From Tumebacillus_A lipolyticus (lineage in GTDB: Bacteria > Bacillota > Bacilli > Tumebacillales > Tumebacillaceae), in NCBI RefSeq assembly GCF_042682745.1, contig NZ_JBHUIO010000008.1:270977-334976 (forward strand): a DNA stretch of 64,000 nt. The letters are read 5' to 3'. The position numbers and the translations under genes are program-made. The notes beneath the pieces are model-generated. The model was given only the letters and a program-made list of their open reading frames with translations, was not told the DNA's origin and did not search any database. Positions 62,755 to 64,000 of the stretch are shown one piece after another. Position 1 is the stretch's first letter; each line of letters opens with the position of its first letter.

Positions 62755-62779
62755 AAACCTCACCGAATGCTTGAGGTTT
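62755..62779 (-). terminator. Hairpin after the AraC-type gene
   Basis: 8-bp stem AAACCTCA / TGAGGTTT with a 9-base loop and a poor T tract, 13 bases past the stop. Confidence 0.5.
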
Positions 62780-62791
62780 GCTCGTCGCCGC

Positions 62792-63697
62792 TTATCCGTT
62801 CATTCGAGGCTGAATCGGGATGTAGATATCCATCTGCTTCGCCTCTCGGTTTTGTGTGCGCTCATCGTACAACTCGATTTCAGGCGCGCCAGCATGCTCA
62901 TATCCCGAGTCAGGAAACCAGTTTTGGAAGATCTCTTTCCACGTCGCTTGAATCGTATCGGAGAACTTTTCTTCCGGCACCGGCGGCGTGGTAAACACCG
63001 CGTAGGTCGCAGCTGGAAGGGTGCGGCAGATCAACTCGCTGTCTGTAAGATCGAGTTCAGCGTCCGTCTCGAACCCGATCAGATAGGTGAAGTCGCCACC
63101 TTCGCAGTCGCAATCGATCGAGACACCCATCTCAACGCGGTCGTTCAACTTGTTCGGGATCGTCTCCCACATCTTCTCCTCAATGTATCGTTGCCAGAAG
63201 ATTGGGATCTCACGCAGGCTGCGCTGCTCGACCGTCGAAGTTCTGATCGCATAGCCGACCACTTTCATTTCTGGTTTGTTGAGAATGATTGGTTTCATCT
63301 CAGTTCCTCCTTCTCCTTGATGACCGTCAATTTTTAGACTGATGCGAGGGAAGATCGGTACATGACAACCCGTTTTGCGATATTCGCCTGGCGTTGTCTG
63401 AAAGCAGCGCTTGAACGCTCTTGTGAACGTTTCATGACATCCAAACCCGTATTCCAAGGCGATATCCACTATCTTGCGATTGGAGCAGATCAATTCAGTT
63501 GCTGCGCGATCCAAACGCCGATTTTTGATATAGCTGACCGCCGATACTCCAGTGATCAGCTGGAACAGGCGGTGAAAGTGGAATGCGGAATAGCACGCTT
63601 CCCTTGCCAACTCACTCAGTTCAATATCTGTTGTCAGATGTTCTTCAATATAATCGATCGTCGCTTGGACACGCTGAATCGCTTCCATCGCTTCCAT
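62792..63697 (-). CDS. AraC-family regulator with GyrI-like effector domain
   Basis: 301 residues from the ATG at 63697, after GGGAGGGG. The N-terminal 105 residues carry the double helix-turn-helix (IELSELAREACYSAFHFHRL; KIVDIALEYGFGCHETFTRA). The C-terminal half, from about residue 130, is a GyrI-like/AraE-type small-molecule domain (MKVVGYAIRTSTVEQRSLRE; TLPAATYAVFTTPPVPEEKF; YIPI ending). Such proteins (Rob/BltR-like) sense lipophilic drugs or metabolites. No clear target is adjacent. Confidence 0.88.
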   Translation of the reverse strand: MEAMEAIQRVQATIDYIEEHLTTDIELSELAREACYSAFHFHRLFQLITGVSAVSYIKNRRLDRAATELICSNRKIVDIALEYGFGCHETFTRAFKRCFQTTPGEYRKTGCHVPIFPRISLKIDGHQGEGGTEMKPIILNKPEMKVVGYAIRTSTVEQRSLREIPIFWQRYIEEKMWETIPNKLNDRVEMGVSIDCDCEGGDFTYLIGFETDAELDLTDSELICRTLPAATYAVFTTPPVPEEKFSDTIQATWKEIFQNWFPDSGYEHAGAPEIELYDERTQNREAKQMDIYIPIQPRMNG

Positions 63698-63913
63698 CGC
63701 TTCCCCTCCCACATCTTCATCATAATGGAAACAGAACGATTCTTCTTGACGTTTTCTGCTCTAAGTAATGTCGATCCGTTCAGATCTGTCGAAGTCAATC
63801 TCATCTCCACTACAAGTGCAGTGCGCTCCCCGAGCAGTGCATTCGCACCCGCTCCGATAGTTCTCCGTTTCGAACACGATCCCCTACATTCTCAAACACA
63901 AAACTCTAAGCAC

Positions 63914-63942
63914 AAAAAAGACCCGATCTCTCAGATCGAGTC
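63914..63942 (-). terminator. Terminator of the next 5S/rRNA operon
   Basis: Stem GACTCGATCT / AGATCGGGTC with one mismatch-type pair and six T on the minus strand; nearly identical to the terminator at 61212-61240. Confidence 0.85.
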
Positions 63943-63949
63943 TCATCAC

Positions 63950-64000
63950 GCCTAGCGGCGACCTACTCTCCCAGGACCCTGCGGTCCAAGTACCATTGGC
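63950..64000 (-). rRNA. rrf: 5S ribosomal RNA, 3' part only (cut by window edge)
   Basis: The last 51 bases match the 3' part of the intact 5S at 61247-61365 exactly. The rest, and probably the 23S and 16S genes, lie beyond the window on the right. Confidence 0.92.

Overview
The window reads as chromosomal DNA of an endospore-forming Gram-positive bacterium of the Bacillales, most plausibly of the Tumebacillus/Alicyclobacillaceae type. Evidence: the block rpsU-yqeY-nfeD-floA-(anchored protein)-yqfC-yqfD-phoH-pgpH-ybeY-dgkA-cdd-era-yqzL-recO ... ccpN-ppsR-...-dnaG-sigA ... trmK-yqfO follows the Bacillus order, sporulation genes yqfC/yqfD are present, and ribosome-binding sites are strong AAGGAGG types. 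Base composition is GC-rich in the housekeeping parts and clearly AT-richer in the accessory stretch at about 3.6-13.8 kb. The RNase P RNA looks like the ancestral A type, which would fit a deep-branching lineage. The genus is inferred, not proven.

Layout. 1-3.1 kb: 3' end of pckA, a HAD hydrolase, an O-methyltransferase and a membrane glycosyltransferase. 3.4-8.2 kb: accessory signalling region with two HTH+TPR (RRNPP-type) receptors, one of which overlaps a 42-residue secreted pro-peptide gene, followed divergently by a secreted matrixin-like metalloprotease and a membrane-anchored partner. 8.3-18.4 kb: defence region. A relic CRISPR array, a 1393-residue nuclease-STAND NTPase protein resembling the Avs antiviral family, a broken transposition ATPase, then a CRISPR array of 53 well-kept repeats plus 3 degenerate ones, one of which carries an exact 11 x 11 bp internal expansion. 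The repeat ends in ATTGAAAC on the minus strand, so the array is read right to left with its leader at about 17.97-18.23 kb. No cas gene is visible.

18.5-35 kb: yuaF-floT (flotillin), small genes, a UbiD decarboxylase, an ABM monooxygenase, a DJ-1/PfpI protein, asparagine synthase, a GGCT-like protein, a TrhA/hemolysin III protein, rnpB, yqfO-trmK, a HAD hydrolase, and a yngI/yngJ-like acyl-CoA synthetase/dehydrogenase pair behind a candidate FadR operator. 35-41.5 kb: sigA, dnaG, a short PPDK-like protein translationally coupled to ppsR, and ccpN. 41.8-45.7 kb: genes occupying the place where many Bacillus genomes carry glyQS (secreted protein, EamA protein, lgt, a hexapeptide-repeat protein, a DUF4342 protein). 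45.7-57.7 kb: the conserved recO-to-rpsU block, almost all on the minus strand. 57.9-60.9 kb: an RlmI-like methyltransferase, a Na/Pi cotransporter-like protein and deoC. 61-64 kb: a truncated 5S copy, an intact 5S, twelve tRNAs from one promoter, an AraC/GyrI-type regulator, and the 3' part of another 5S at the window edge.

How the parts fit: CcpN (repressor of gluconeogenic genes such as pckA in Bacillus) and its target family pckA lie in the same window. Two separate NfeD-flotillin pairs (YuaF/FloT and YqeZ/FloA) would build membrane microdomains. The quorum-sensing cassette next to a secreted protease resembles NprR/NprX or AimR/AimP logic. The CRISPR array and the Avs-like protein form a small defence island.
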